The position numbers and the translations under genes were made by a program. 36,731 nucleotides of DNA from a virus, in IMG/VR virus record IMGVR_UViG_3300021479_000004, positions 1 to 36,731 of that record; one strand, given 5' to 3'. This document shows, piece after piece, positions 23,138 through 29,093 of the stretch. The stretch's first letter is position 1; every line of letters starts with the position of its first letter. The notes beneath the pieces were generated by a model. The model ran no database searches. It saw only the letters and a program-made list of their open reading frames with translations, and had not been told where the DNA came from.

Positions 23138-23311
23138 AAATGCCCACCCCCAAAGAAAAGGCGAAGAGCGCCGGAAACCCTCGCGCGCGCGTAGAGAGTG
23201 GGAAAGTGGGCATTTAGAGCCTAACTCCCACGGGCACAGTAGGTTCCAAATGCCCACCCCCTGTGGGCATTTGGGCTTTTTGGGCATTTGTGGGCATTTA
23301 GGTGGGCATTT
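23138..23311. repeat. Iteron-like array, candidate replication origin
   Basis: Seven copies of GTGGGCATTT. Direct copies start at 23206, 23263, 23280 (first base T), 23290 and 23302. Inverted copies lie at 23138-23147 and 23248-23257. The copies at 23246-23257 and 23263-23274 form a perfect 12-bp hairpin with a 5-nt loop. The last three are spaced 10 and 12 bp, about one helical turn. The gap 23082-23584 has no convincing gene. The array lies downstream of the helicase and upstream of a ribbon-helix-helix gene, a typical origin or copy-control setting. Confidence 0.7.
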
Positions 23312-23344
23312 GGCAAGTGTGTGATTCCACGCCCCTTCGGCGAG

Positions 23345-23353
23345 TTTTCCACA
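23345..23353 (+). promoter_or_regulatory. DnaA-box-like site TTTTCCACA
   Basis: One mismatch to the consensus TTATCCACA. It lies 34 bp after the iteron array. A weaker one, ATTTCCACA, is at 23494-23502. Together they support an origin that recruits host DnaA. Confidence 0.4.
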
Positions 23354-23520
23354 GTAAAGCCCACCGTTCTCTCCCGCACCCCCCAAGTGACGAAACACGG
23401 TAAGAAATACACGATAATTTTCGTCACTCCGTGGAGAGAGCAGTTGACCTACTTTCTCTTTCTTTCTTTCTGTCCCGCAAGGGGTTAGCCGACATTTCCA
23501 CAACTGTAATTAAAAAGAAC

Positions 23521-23549
23521 TTGACAATATTCGTTGTTGTGCGCATACT
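23521..23549 (+). promoter_or_regulatory. Promoter of the ribbon-helix-helix gene
   Basis: A perfect TTGACA -35 (23521-23526), a 17-nt spacer and CATACT (23544-23549), 36 bp before the ATG of 23585-23848. It is the best sigma70-type -35 box in the genome that I found. Confidence 0.6.
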
Positions 23550-23584
23550 CTCTCTTGCCTGGCAAGAGGCGGAAAAAAACGGAA

Positions 23585-23848
23585 ATGGCAAAAGCGAAGA
23601 AACAGCAAAAACCACGAACGACGGCCACGGGCGAATGGCTCTACTGCAACTTCTCAGCCCGGCCGCAGGAAATTGCGAACTGGAAGGCTTATGCAGCGTC
23701 GGAGCAGCGTTCGCTCTCGTCGTGGATCCGGGACGTGCTGATGAAAGAAGTGGCCAGGCGGAAGGGAATTTCCAATGGCGACCAAAATTCGGCGGTTCCT
23801 CTGGAAACTGTTTCTGAGGGTCGGGCACGATCTGGTCTGGAAAGCTGA
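23585..23848 (+). CDS. Ribbon-helix-helix DNA-binding protein
   Basis: 87 residues. A Lys-rich N-terminus leads into a strand (WLYCNFSA) and two helices (EIANWKAYAASEQRSLSSWI and RDVLMKEVARR). This is the Arc/CopG ribbon-helix-helix pattern, with the turn at the SLSSW position. The last 25 residues look unstructured. It stands next to the iteron array under its own promoter, so it probably regulates that promoter or controls replication. The start is the ATG after CGGAA. Confidence 0.72.
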   Translation: MAKAKKQQKPRTTATGEWLYCNFSARPQEIANWKAYAASEQRSLSSWIRDVLMKEVARRKGISNGDQNSAVPLETVSEGRARSGLES

Positions 23849-24269
23849 CGAGTGGTTCCAGGCCCAGGAAGTAGCTTTACGGGGTTCACTAGTCACTAGT
23901 CACCAGTCACCAGTCACGAAAGGGGTATATGAAAGCCACAATCGAGAGCACGAACAAGACGCTGATCTGGCAAGGGCTGAATTTCCGCGTTTGGGAAGGC
24001 GTGAGCGCCAAGGGGATCAAATTCGTGGCGCTGGTGAACCGGCTGGAGACGGCGGACGCGGAGCAGATGCGGATGTTAATCGCGGAGCTCGCGGGAGCGT
24101 CCAAGGAACCGGAGTCGACCACGGCGGGCGCGCTCGATCGCCTCGGCGTGAATCCGGGAGTCCCCGCCGACTACGCGCCAAAAAAGGAGCCGCCGACTTC
24201 GACCGCCGCATAGTGGCGCGCCGCACTCAGTTCGCCGGGATGGTACTGGCAAGGGCTCAAGGTGAATGA
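23775..24269 (+). CDS. Doubtful overlapping ORF
   Basis: It begins with ATG after GAAGGGA, inside the end of the ribbon-helix-helix gene. The first 35 residues (ATKIRRFLWKLFLRVGHDLV) look like a basic amphipathic helix. It then reads through a heptamer repeat array (SLVTSHQSPVT) and overlaps 23929-24213 in another frame for most of its length. At most the N-terminal part is a real product. Confidence 0.25.
   Translation: MATKIRRFLWKLFLRVGHDLVWKADEWFQAQEVALRGSLVTSHQSPVTKGVYESHNREHEQDADLARAEFPRLGRRERQGDQIRGAGEPAGDGGRGADADVNRGARGSVQGTGVDHGGRARSPRRESGSPRRLRAKKGAADFDRRIVARRTQFAGMVLARAQGE
23886..23918 (+). repeat. Heptamer array AGTCACY, four to five units
   Basis: Consecutive 7-mers AGTCACT, AGTCACC, AGTCACC, AGTCACG, just upstream of the AAAGGGG ribosome site of 23929-24213. 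Related short arrays lie at 7042-7115, 24634-24656, 25034-25066, 27779-27813, 34571-34605 and 34781-34800. Confidence 0.75.
23929..24213 (+). CDS. Small conserved-type phage protein
   Basis: 94 residues. The N-terminal half (KATIESTNKTLIWQGLNFRV, then WEGVSAKGIKFVALVNRLE) is a small beta domain, and the C-terminal third is Pro/Thr-rich. I have seen this start (MKATIEST) in unnamed small phage proteins. It has a good AAAGGGG ribosome site. Function unknown. Confidence 0.68.
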   Translation: MKATIESTNKTLIWQGLNFRVWEGVSAKGIKFVALVNRLETADAEQMRMLIAELAGASKEPESTTAGALDRLGVNPGVPADYAPKKEPPTSTAA

Positions 24270-24302
24270 CTGGCTTGCCCTGAACGGAGTGAAGGGTGAC
24301 TG

Positions 24303-24575
24303 GTGAAAATCTGGAAATACCAATTCGAGTCTCCGTATGCGGTGTGGGAAATGCCCAAAGGCGCCGAGATTCTCTGCGTTCAATTGCAGTACGGTAAGCC
24401 GTGCATTTGGGCCAAAGTTGATCCCGATGCCGAACCTGTCACGCGCATATTTCAGATTCATCCGACTGGGCAAGACATGGGGTCTACTGATTTCAAGTAC
24501 GTGGGCACCTATCAGGTGCTTGATGCGTCGGAACACTCTTTCGTGTGGCATGTGTTTGAGGTTTTGCGGGCATGA
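24303..24575 (+). CDS. DUF7352-like small phage protein
   Basis: 90 residues with GTG start. The pattern MKIWKYQFE, then MPKGAEILCVQLQYGKPCIWA, then VDPDAEPV, then YVGTYQVLD, and a terminal FVWHVFEVL is that of a common family of small phage proteins which I recall as DUF7352. The role is unknown. It probably folds as one beta-rich domain. Confidence 0.72.
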   Translation: MKIWKYQFESPYAVWEMPKGAEILCVQLQYGKPCIWAKVDPDAEPVTRIFQIHPTGQDMGSTDFKYVGTYQVLDASEHSFVWHVFEVLRA

Positions 24576-24618
24576 CCTTCCAACGCGCCATCTGCGGAAT
24601 GGAAAGAAGAGTGTAATA

Positions 24619-25038
24619 GTGGACACGAATCATGAGTCACTAGTCACCAGTCACGAATCTTCCGAGCCTCTATGGATTCGCGATTCGCAAATCGCGGGCG
24701 TGGCTTTCGCGCCGGAGCTGGACGCGCGCGTGCCGGCGAATTCCTGGATCGCGGAAATCTGCGAAGGGGAAAAATCCTTTTGCGAGCATTGCGGCGCGGG
24801 CTTTCCCATGTGGCCCACGAAGGCTTGGGCGGACCATCTGGTCACGGCGCACGGCGATGCACTCACGATCCAGGCGCGCACCGGCTCGTCGCTCCTGTGT
24901 GCGGACGAACTGAACGAATGCCAAGCGCAGTTCTTCGCCATGATGTTTCAATCCAGGGTGAGCCTGCGGCGCCGCGCCTGGCAGCTCGGCTACGCCAATG
25001 TGAAGCAGGATGAACGGCGAATTCACCTGCCGAGCTAG
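24619..25038 (+). CDS. C2H2 zinc-finger-like protein
   Basis: 139 residues from GTG 24619, with GGAAAGAAGAG upstream. The first 15 residues are encoded by a heptamer array (THxS-type). A finger pattern, CEHCGAGFPMWPTKAWADHL then VTAHG, sits near residues 55-80 (Cys-x2-Cys, His-x4-His). The C-terminal half is helical and basic. Probably binds nucleic acid. The frame is open further upstream, but that part overlaps 24303-24575. Confidence 0.62.
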   Translation: MDTNHESLVTSHESSEPLWIRDSQIAGVAFAPELDARVPANSWIAEICEGEKSFCEHCGAGFPMWPTKAWADHLVTAHGDALTIQARTGSSLLCADELNECQAQFFAMMFQSRVSLRRRAWQLGYANVKQDERRIHLPS

Positions 25039-25066
25039 TGACTAGTGATTCGTGATTGGTGACTTG
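25034..25066. repeat. Heptamer array, inverted orientation
   Basis: Units CTAGTGA, CTAGTGA, TTCGTGA, TTGGTGA between the stop of 24619-25038 and the GTG of 25066-25326. It is the same family as at 23886, reversed, and it replaces any ribosome site. Confidence 0.7.
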
Positions 25067-25326
25067 TGGCCCTAAATTACAAAGTTCAATTTCCAGGCGA
25101 TACGCGGCTGCGGCGGTATGGCAGCCTGAATGCGGCGCGATTGCAAATTGAGCAATGGTTTGCCTTTCGCCGTCCTTCAAACTTAGATTTTAAATCAGAT
25201 CGTCGGATTGCGGTTTATATCTGGCGCGTTGATGGCCTTAATCTCGTTGCCATATTTGACGGGCAGGAATGGACGAGCGGTCCAGCCGCCGGCCCGAATG
25301 ACAGTCTTGAGCCGATATTGCGATGA
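25066..25326 (+). CDS. Small hypothetical protein
   Basis: 86 residues from a GTG inside the heptamer array, without a clear ribosome site. It alternates strands and one helix (LNAARLQIEQWFAF, then IAVYIWRVDGLNLVAIFDGQ). No family recognised. Its end overlaps the next start as ATGA, which supports it being translated. Confidence 0.55.
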   Translation: MALNYKVQFPGDTRLRRYGSLNAARLQIEQWFAFRRPSNLDFKSDRRIAVYIWRVDGLNLVAIFDGQEWTSGPAAGPNDSLEPILR

Positions 25327-25490
25327 CGAAGCCAGCCCCAGAGCGGCACTACGAGAGCGCGCAAGAGGAATTTCAGCGCCGCGTGAAGGAACTCTACGAG
25401 CTGGCGGAAAAGATGGGCCTGCGCCTCGCCATCAGCGTGAAAAAGAAAAGTCCCACGCCATCGTCGCAAAGGCAACCGGGGGAGAATTGA
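25323..25490 (+). CDS. 55-residue charged helical protein
   Basis: Starts at the ATGA overlap with 25066-25326 and ends at a TTGA overlap with the next gene. The middle (YESAQEEFQRRVKELYELAE) is a strongly charged helix, and the tail is Lys/Ser/Pro-rich. Coupling on both sides makes it credible despite its size. Function unknown. Confidence 0.55.
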   Translation: MTKPAPERHYESAQEEFQRRVKELYELAEKMGLRLAISVKKKSPTPSSQRQPGEN

Positions 25491-25669
25491 GCCAGTGGAC
25501 GCATTCGATTTGTTGCGACTGTTGGGATAAGCGCGATCCTGAACATAGGGCGTGTCGAGAACACGTCGGCCCGGAGGATGTGTGTTGTTTTTGTGGGGAA
25601 CGGCATCATAGCGGCATTTACGTCCGCGAGAATCCTGCAACTCTCGCGTGCAAAGGACAGCACGAATGA
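25487..25669 (+). CDS. Small zinc-ribbon-like protein
   Basis: 60 residues from TTG 25487, with GGGGGA upstream. Cysteine pairs are arranged as ICCDCW, then VCCFCGERHHSGIYVR, with a late ACKGQHE. This W-x-H-x-I-C start with a CCFCG centre and GIYVR is a layout I know from small phage metal-binding proteins. Likely a structural zinc site; its target is unknown. Confidence 0.62.
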   Translation: MSQWTHSICCDCWDKRDPEHRACREHVGPEDVCCFCGERHHSGIYVRENPATLACKGQHE

Positions 25670-26004
25670 ATTTGCGCAGCGCAAAGAGCGGACGGGTTGG
25701 AGATTCCCGAAACCGCGACGCACGAAACGGGGTGACTAAACGAGGACACTCCTCACCAGTTAGCCGGGCGCGATCGGAGACTAGTACCGCCCTCGCGCCC
25801 GAGCCCCCGCGTCTGCGTTTTTTCTCTCTGCGTATTGAACTGGTCGAAAACTCCGGTTCAGTACTGACGGCGGCGAATGTCACCGTCCCCGATTATTTCC
25901 TGGGTTGCTGCGTGTTCGATGCCGTGTACAAACATGCCATCAATATCTCATCGCCGCTCTATTACATCAAGCGATCGGAAACATATCGGAAGCGCGAGCC
26001 ATGA
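25666..26004 (+). CDS. Hypothetical protein coupled to the HerA-like ATPase
   Basis: 112 residues. It starts at an ATGA overlap with 25487-25669 and ends at an ATGA overlap with the ATPase gene. The first 50 residues are basic and low in complexity. The second half is compact (PRLRFFSLRIELVENSG, then VPDYFLGCCVFDAVYKHAIN). Probably translated in step with the ATPase. No family recognised. Confidence 0.55.
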   Translation: MNLRSAKSGRVGDSRNRDARNGVTKRGHSSPVSRARSETSTALAPEPPRLRFFSLRIELVENSGSVLTAANVTVPDYFLGCCVFDAVYKHAINISSPLYYIKRSETYRKREP

Positions 26005-28208
26005 TTTTACTGGGCTGGGAAATCGGGACGGGCAAGCGCGTGGAAATCCCGGAGACGGGGCATCTGGCGTGGTTTGGCCAGACGCAGCTTTCCGGGAAAA
26101 CTACGGCGCTCGAGGCCATCGCCTATCGCGGTGAACTGAGGGCCGTCGCGTTCATCACGAAACAGGGCGAGGGGGGATTCCTTACGGGGAGAATGATCCC
26201 CCCTTATTTCTCTGAGCCGACAAACGACGAAGAGCAACCGCTCTGGCGCTGGGTTAAATCCATCCTGGAAGCAAGCCAACAAAGGAAACTAAATTTTGAG
26301 GAGGCTTGGATCATTCGGTGCTGCGAGGATCCCCGTTCCGCCAAAACACTGAAAGACGTGCACGAAAACATCAAGGCGCTGCTCGGCGGCGAGGGCGGCT
26401 ACATCGAAAAAGGGCGCGGTAAGAAAAAGAAAAAAGAATGGAAGTACACGCGCAAGCCAGTCAGCGGCATCAACGCTGGCGTCTATACCTCCCTGAAAGC
26501 GTATTTCGACATCGTAATGCCGCAGCTCGCGCGCCTGCCCTACACGAAAAAGCTGGCCCTGGGCGACGGACTGAACGTGATGGACCTGCGCGAATACGCC
26601 ATGGAAACCCAGGCGCTCGTGATCCGATCCGTGATGGAGTGGGTCTACCAACATGAAAAAGGCGTCCGCGTCATCGTCCCCGAAGCGCAAGACTTTGTTC
26701 CTCAAGGGAAAAACTCCCCGGTAAAGATGGCTTGCGAGACGCTCGTACGTAAGGCCGGCGCGAACAAAAACTTCATGTGGCTCGATTCGCAGGATATGGC
26801 CGCGGTGGACAAAATCATGCTGCGCGCCTGCTCGATCGTAGGCATCGGAGTGCAAACCGAAGGCCACGAAATCGAGCGCAGCCTCGCGGGCCTCTTCACG
26901 CCAGCTCTGAAACCCGTGGACATCGCGCGGCTGAAAATCGGCGAATTCTTCGTGCGCACGCCCGAAGCTAAAGTTTCCAAGGTCTACGTGCAGCCCGCCT
27001 GGATGGAATCGGAATTACACGCTCAGGCCATCGCCAAGGGCGAGGAGCGAGTCGAAAGCGCGAGGCAAATGTTGAGGGCATTCAAGGATGCAAGGGGGCA
27101 GGGACGCAAGGATGCAGGGAAACCCCATCAGTTATTGCAAGTCCAAATCCAGGAGCCGCCCGATGTCCAAGAAACCGAAACATCACCGGAATCCAATGGC
27201 GACTCTATCGTCGCAGGAACTCAACGCGATGAAGCCCGGACTGGCAATGAGCCACTTAATTCAGGGAGCGGCGCATCTGGTGCAGTACGCGATCCTGTCT
27301 GGTTCGATGCCGAAATCCAAGAAGAAGCCGAAAAAATCCCGTCCCCAATCCTAAACGAAAGTGAGCCTGGCAAACATGAAGAAACTACGCAACCCGGCGA
27401 TACCCGTATCGCCGGAAGTCCTGAACGAACTGAAAGCGCAAGCGAAACAGCACCTATACATGAGGCCGTACTTGGAACATCTGTTCGTTCCCAAAGAGGC
27501 GCGAATGCGCCAGGAAGTGAGGGCGCGATGCCGGACAAAGAAACGCCAGCCGAAGCGTTAACTCAACTGTTAGACAGTCGCACACTCGATATTCCTAGGT
27601 GGTTCAAGGAGCCGCTGCGTGATCTATTGAAAGATCACGCAGTTCTGATCGAAGCCCATGATGCGCTGGCTAAAGAAGTGGTTCGTCTCCGCAACGTCAT
27701 TACTGCGCGGGGCGATACTAGCCAAAAAGCGCAGCAAATTATTTACGATACCGCGAACGATGCGTTAGCCAAGCATCCGGTCACGGAACACGAATCACAA
27801 ATCACGAGTCACGCTCCCAACGGCCACGGCCTCCGCTTCACCGTGCCCGACCTGGACTACATCTACGGCTACGTGAAGTCCCGCGCCGCCGTGGACCCGA
27901 CCATCCTGGAAATCCTCACGCACCGCCCGGAGATTCGCGTCAAGGTGGAGCGCCAGGTGATCCACGCCAAGGGCGATACCATGGACGGCCGGCTGGCACT
28001 GCTGATCCACGAAGGTTTCTTCGACAAGCCGCGCGATCGCGGCGCAGTCGGCGCCGAACTGCGCCGCCGCGGCGCCCTGGCCGACAAAGCCAATCTGAAA
28101 ATCCTGAGCCCGTATCTCGCCAAGCTGACGAGCTACGGTTTCCTAACCCGCGAAGGCGATGCCTACAAGTCGGTGCCAGAAATGAAAGCGCAGATTGCGA
28201 AGGCGTGA
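26001..28208 (+). CDS. HerA/FtsK-type P-loop ATPase, candidate genome-packaging ATPase
   Basis: 735 residues from ATG 26001. Walker A is GQTQLSGKTT (26-35) after HLAWF, one residue longer than GxTGxGKT. Walker B is VRVIVPEAQDF (222-232), with Glu-Ala in the HerA position. A Lys-rich insert lies at 139-146. The ATPase core ends near residue 340. Residues about 365-515 form an acidic, Ser/Pro/Glu-rich linker. The C-terminus has a coiled coil (555-590) and a winged-helix-like domain (655-735). HerA/FtsK ATPases package DNA in PRD1-type tailless viruses, so this is the natural packaging motor, although it lies among replication genes. A plasmid-like partition or transfer role is the alternative. 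Confidence 0.75.
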   Translation: MILLGWEIGTGKRVEIPETGHLAWFGQTQLSGKTTALEAIAYRGELRAVAFITKQGEGGFLTGRMIPPYFSEPTNDEEQPLWRWVKSILEASQQRKLNFEEAWIIRCCEDPRSAKTLKDVHENIKALLGGEGGYIEKGRGKKKKKEWKYTRKPVSGINAGVYTSLKAYFDIVMPQLARLPYTKKLALGDGLNVMDLREYAMETQALVIRSVMEWVYQHEKGVRVIVPEAQDFVPQGKNSPVKMACETLVRKAGANKNFMWLDSQDMAAVDKIMLRACSIVGIGVQTEGHEIERSLAGLFTPALKPVDIARLKIGEFFVRTPEAKVSKVYVQPAWMESELHAQAIAKGEERVESARQMLRAFKDARGQGRKDAGKPHQLLQVQIQEPPDVQETETSPESNGDSIVAGTQRDEARTGNEPLNSGSGASGAVRDPVWFDAEIQEEAEKIPSPILNESEPGKHEETTQPGDTRIAGSPERTESASETAPIHEAVLGTSVRSQRGANAPGSEGAMPDKETPAEALTQLLDSRTLDIPRWFKEPLRDLLKDHAVLIEAHDALAKEVVRLRNVITARGDTSQKAQQIIYDTANDALAKHPVTEHESQITSHAPNGHGLRFTVPDLDYIYGYVKSRAAVDPTILEILTHRPEIRVKVERQVIHAKGDTMDGRLALLIHEGFFDKPRDRGAVGAELRRRGALADKANLKILSPYLAKLTSYGFLTREGDAYKSVPEMKAQIAKA
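27163..27354 (+). CDS. Possible overprinted ORF inside the ATPase linker (1)
   Basis: 63 residues in a different frame from the ATPase. ATG 27163 has AGGAG 7 nt upstream. The product is basic with a believable fold: KKPKHHRNPMATLSSQELNA, then AMSHLIQGAAHLVQYAIL, then a Lys-rich end. The ATPase frame across the same bases is low-complexity acidic linker, as expected if this frame is the constrained one. Confidence 0.45.
   Translation: MSKKPKHHRNPMATLSSQELNAMKPGLAMSHLIQGAAHLVQYAILSGSMPKSKKKPKKSRPQS
27376..27561 (+). CDS. Possible overprinted ORF inside the ATPase linker (2)
   Basis: 61 residues. A GTG at 27361 is an alternative start. The sequence LRNPAIPVSPEVLNELKAQA then MRPYLEHLF looks like a ribbon-helix-helix-type strand, helix and helix. 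It is followed by a basic tail (RARCRTKKRQPKR). The ribosome site is weak. It follows 27163-27354 by 21 nt in the same general direction, so the two could form a nested pair. Confidence 0.4.
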   Translation: MKKLRNPAIPVSPEVLNELKAQAKQHLYMRPYLEHLFVPKEARMRQEVRARCRTKKRQPKR

Positions 28209-28213
28209 GTTTG

Positions 28214-28570
28214 ATGCCATTTCGAAAATGTGATCGCATTCGCTTTAGCGATGAGGCCGAGAAATATATCCCTTCGATCAAAAATCGGATGGGAATAGTG
28301 GTTACAAACCCGAAAAATACGGAACGGGTATGCGTACTTGTTGATGGCAACAGGAAACCATCATATTTCCATTCAAGCTACTTAGAATTGGTTGGTCGCC
28401 CCAAAGGTCTACACTTATTACGTCGGGGACAGTGGACTGAGAAGGAATTAAACATTCTCAAACAATTCCCCCGTAATCCCAATGCAGCATGGAATGCTCT
28501 CGCATTCATGTCTTACGACCGCACTCTTGATGCTATATACTGGCGAATGCGGAAATTAGGAATTGCATGA
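28214..28570 (+). CDS. SH3-like plus Myb/SANT-like protein
   Basis: 118 residues from ATG 28214, with GAAGG about 11 nt upstream. A GTG at 28205 overlapping the ATPase stop is the alternative. Residues about 5-60 form a small beta-barrel (GIVVTNPKNTERVCVLVDGN). Residues about 70-118 contain RRGQWTEKELNILKQF and a second helix pair ending YWRMRKLGIA, like a Myb/SANT or GcrA-type helix-turn-helix. Probably a DNA-binding regulator. The stretch is more AT-rich than its neighbours. Confidence 0.62.
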   Translation: MPFRKCDRIRFSDEAEKYIPSIKNRMGIVVTNPKNTERVCVLVDGNRKPSYFHSSYLELVGRPKGLHLLRRGQWTEKELNILKQFPRNPNAAWNALAFMSYDRTLDAIYWRMRKLGIA

Positions 28571-28980
28571 CGGAACATTTTCCCAAATCGACGGAGACGG
28601 CGACGGCGTGGTGCCGCCCCTGCAACCGCATGACGGAGCATTGCATCGACGCCGGCCGCGTCGGTCCCTGCCTCGATCCGAAGCATCCCGCCTCCGCTCC
28701 GAAACCCGGAGCTACGGCGGGGCAAGCCCGCCCCGAAGTCTGGGGACTTGTTCGAATGCAGCGGCTCACTACACGCGCGCGCCGGAAACGTGGTAAGTCC
28801 AAAGAACGCCGCCGGGAAGCACGAATAAATTCAGCGAGCGATATAGCCCGTACACGATGGTCAACGCTCTGCGGGACCTGCTCCGCTTCTACGATCGCGC
28901 CGCCGGTGCGCCTGGCCATACCGGACACGGCTGGAGTGTGGCCGAAGTCCTACGCCTGGACGAAATCCGAAAGCTGGTGA
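28567..28980 (+). CDS. Zinc-ribbon-like small protein with doubtful C-terminus
   Basis: 137 residues if read to the end. It starts at an ATGA overlap. The first 45 residues are convincing: ATAWCRPCNRMTEHCIDAG then CLDPKHP, a Cys-x2-Cys and His-x-Cys site. The rest (GKSKERRREARINSASD and on) looks like a wrong frame. In the +1 frame the sequence PAPKSGDLFECSGSLHARAG, then NVVSPKNAAGKHE, ends at a stop near 28829 and reads as a better C-terminus. A frameshift or an early end is likely. Confidence 0.5.
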   Translation: MTEHFPKSTETATAWCRPCNRMTEHCIDAGRVGPCLDPKHPASAPKPGATAGQARPEVWGLVRMQRLTTRARRKRGKSKERRREARINSASDIARTRWSTLCGTCSASTIAPPVRLAIPDTAGVWPKSYAWTKSESW

Positions 28981-28985
28981 ATTAG
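28857..28985 (+). CDS. 42-residue small protein
   Basis: ATG 28857 to TAG 28985. The sequence (VNALRDLLRFYDRAAG, then HGWSVAEVLRLDEIRKLVN) is amphipathic and protein-like. The frame is open 60 nt further upstream (from 28797) without a standard start that I prefer. It overlaps the doubtful part of 28567-28980. No family recognised. Confidence 0.45.
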   Translation: MVNALRDLLRFYDRAAGAPGHTGHGWSVAEVLRLDEIRKLVN

Positions 28986-29093
28986 GATGCCCAACGCCGC
29001 GAATAGGACGCCCGCAGGCGCACAAACCCGGCTGCCCCGCTATGCGAAGTCCAACCCAACCCCCAAAACGCCCCCTGCGGCATCCTAGGGCCC

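Noticed and set aside
23030-23503. Minus-strand ORF of 157 codons across the iteron region
   Set aside because: Its Cys/Pro/Lys repeats (KCPPKCPQMPKK) are simply the translation of the GTGGGCATTT iterons. It overlaps the end of the cupin-like gene and has no ribosome site that I trust.
24269-24300. GGCTTGCCCTGAACGGAGTGAAGGG-type sequence, similar to bases near 35366 and 20768
   Set aside because: It resembles widespread intergenic repeats of bacterial genomes, but only fragments are present, so I do not call an element.
28987-29088. 33-residue ORF before the helicase-methylase, flanked by TAGGATGC and GCATCCTA
   Set aside because: Low-complexity Pro/Thr/Ala product and no ribosome site. The 8-bp flanking pair with about 90 nt between is too weak to call an element.
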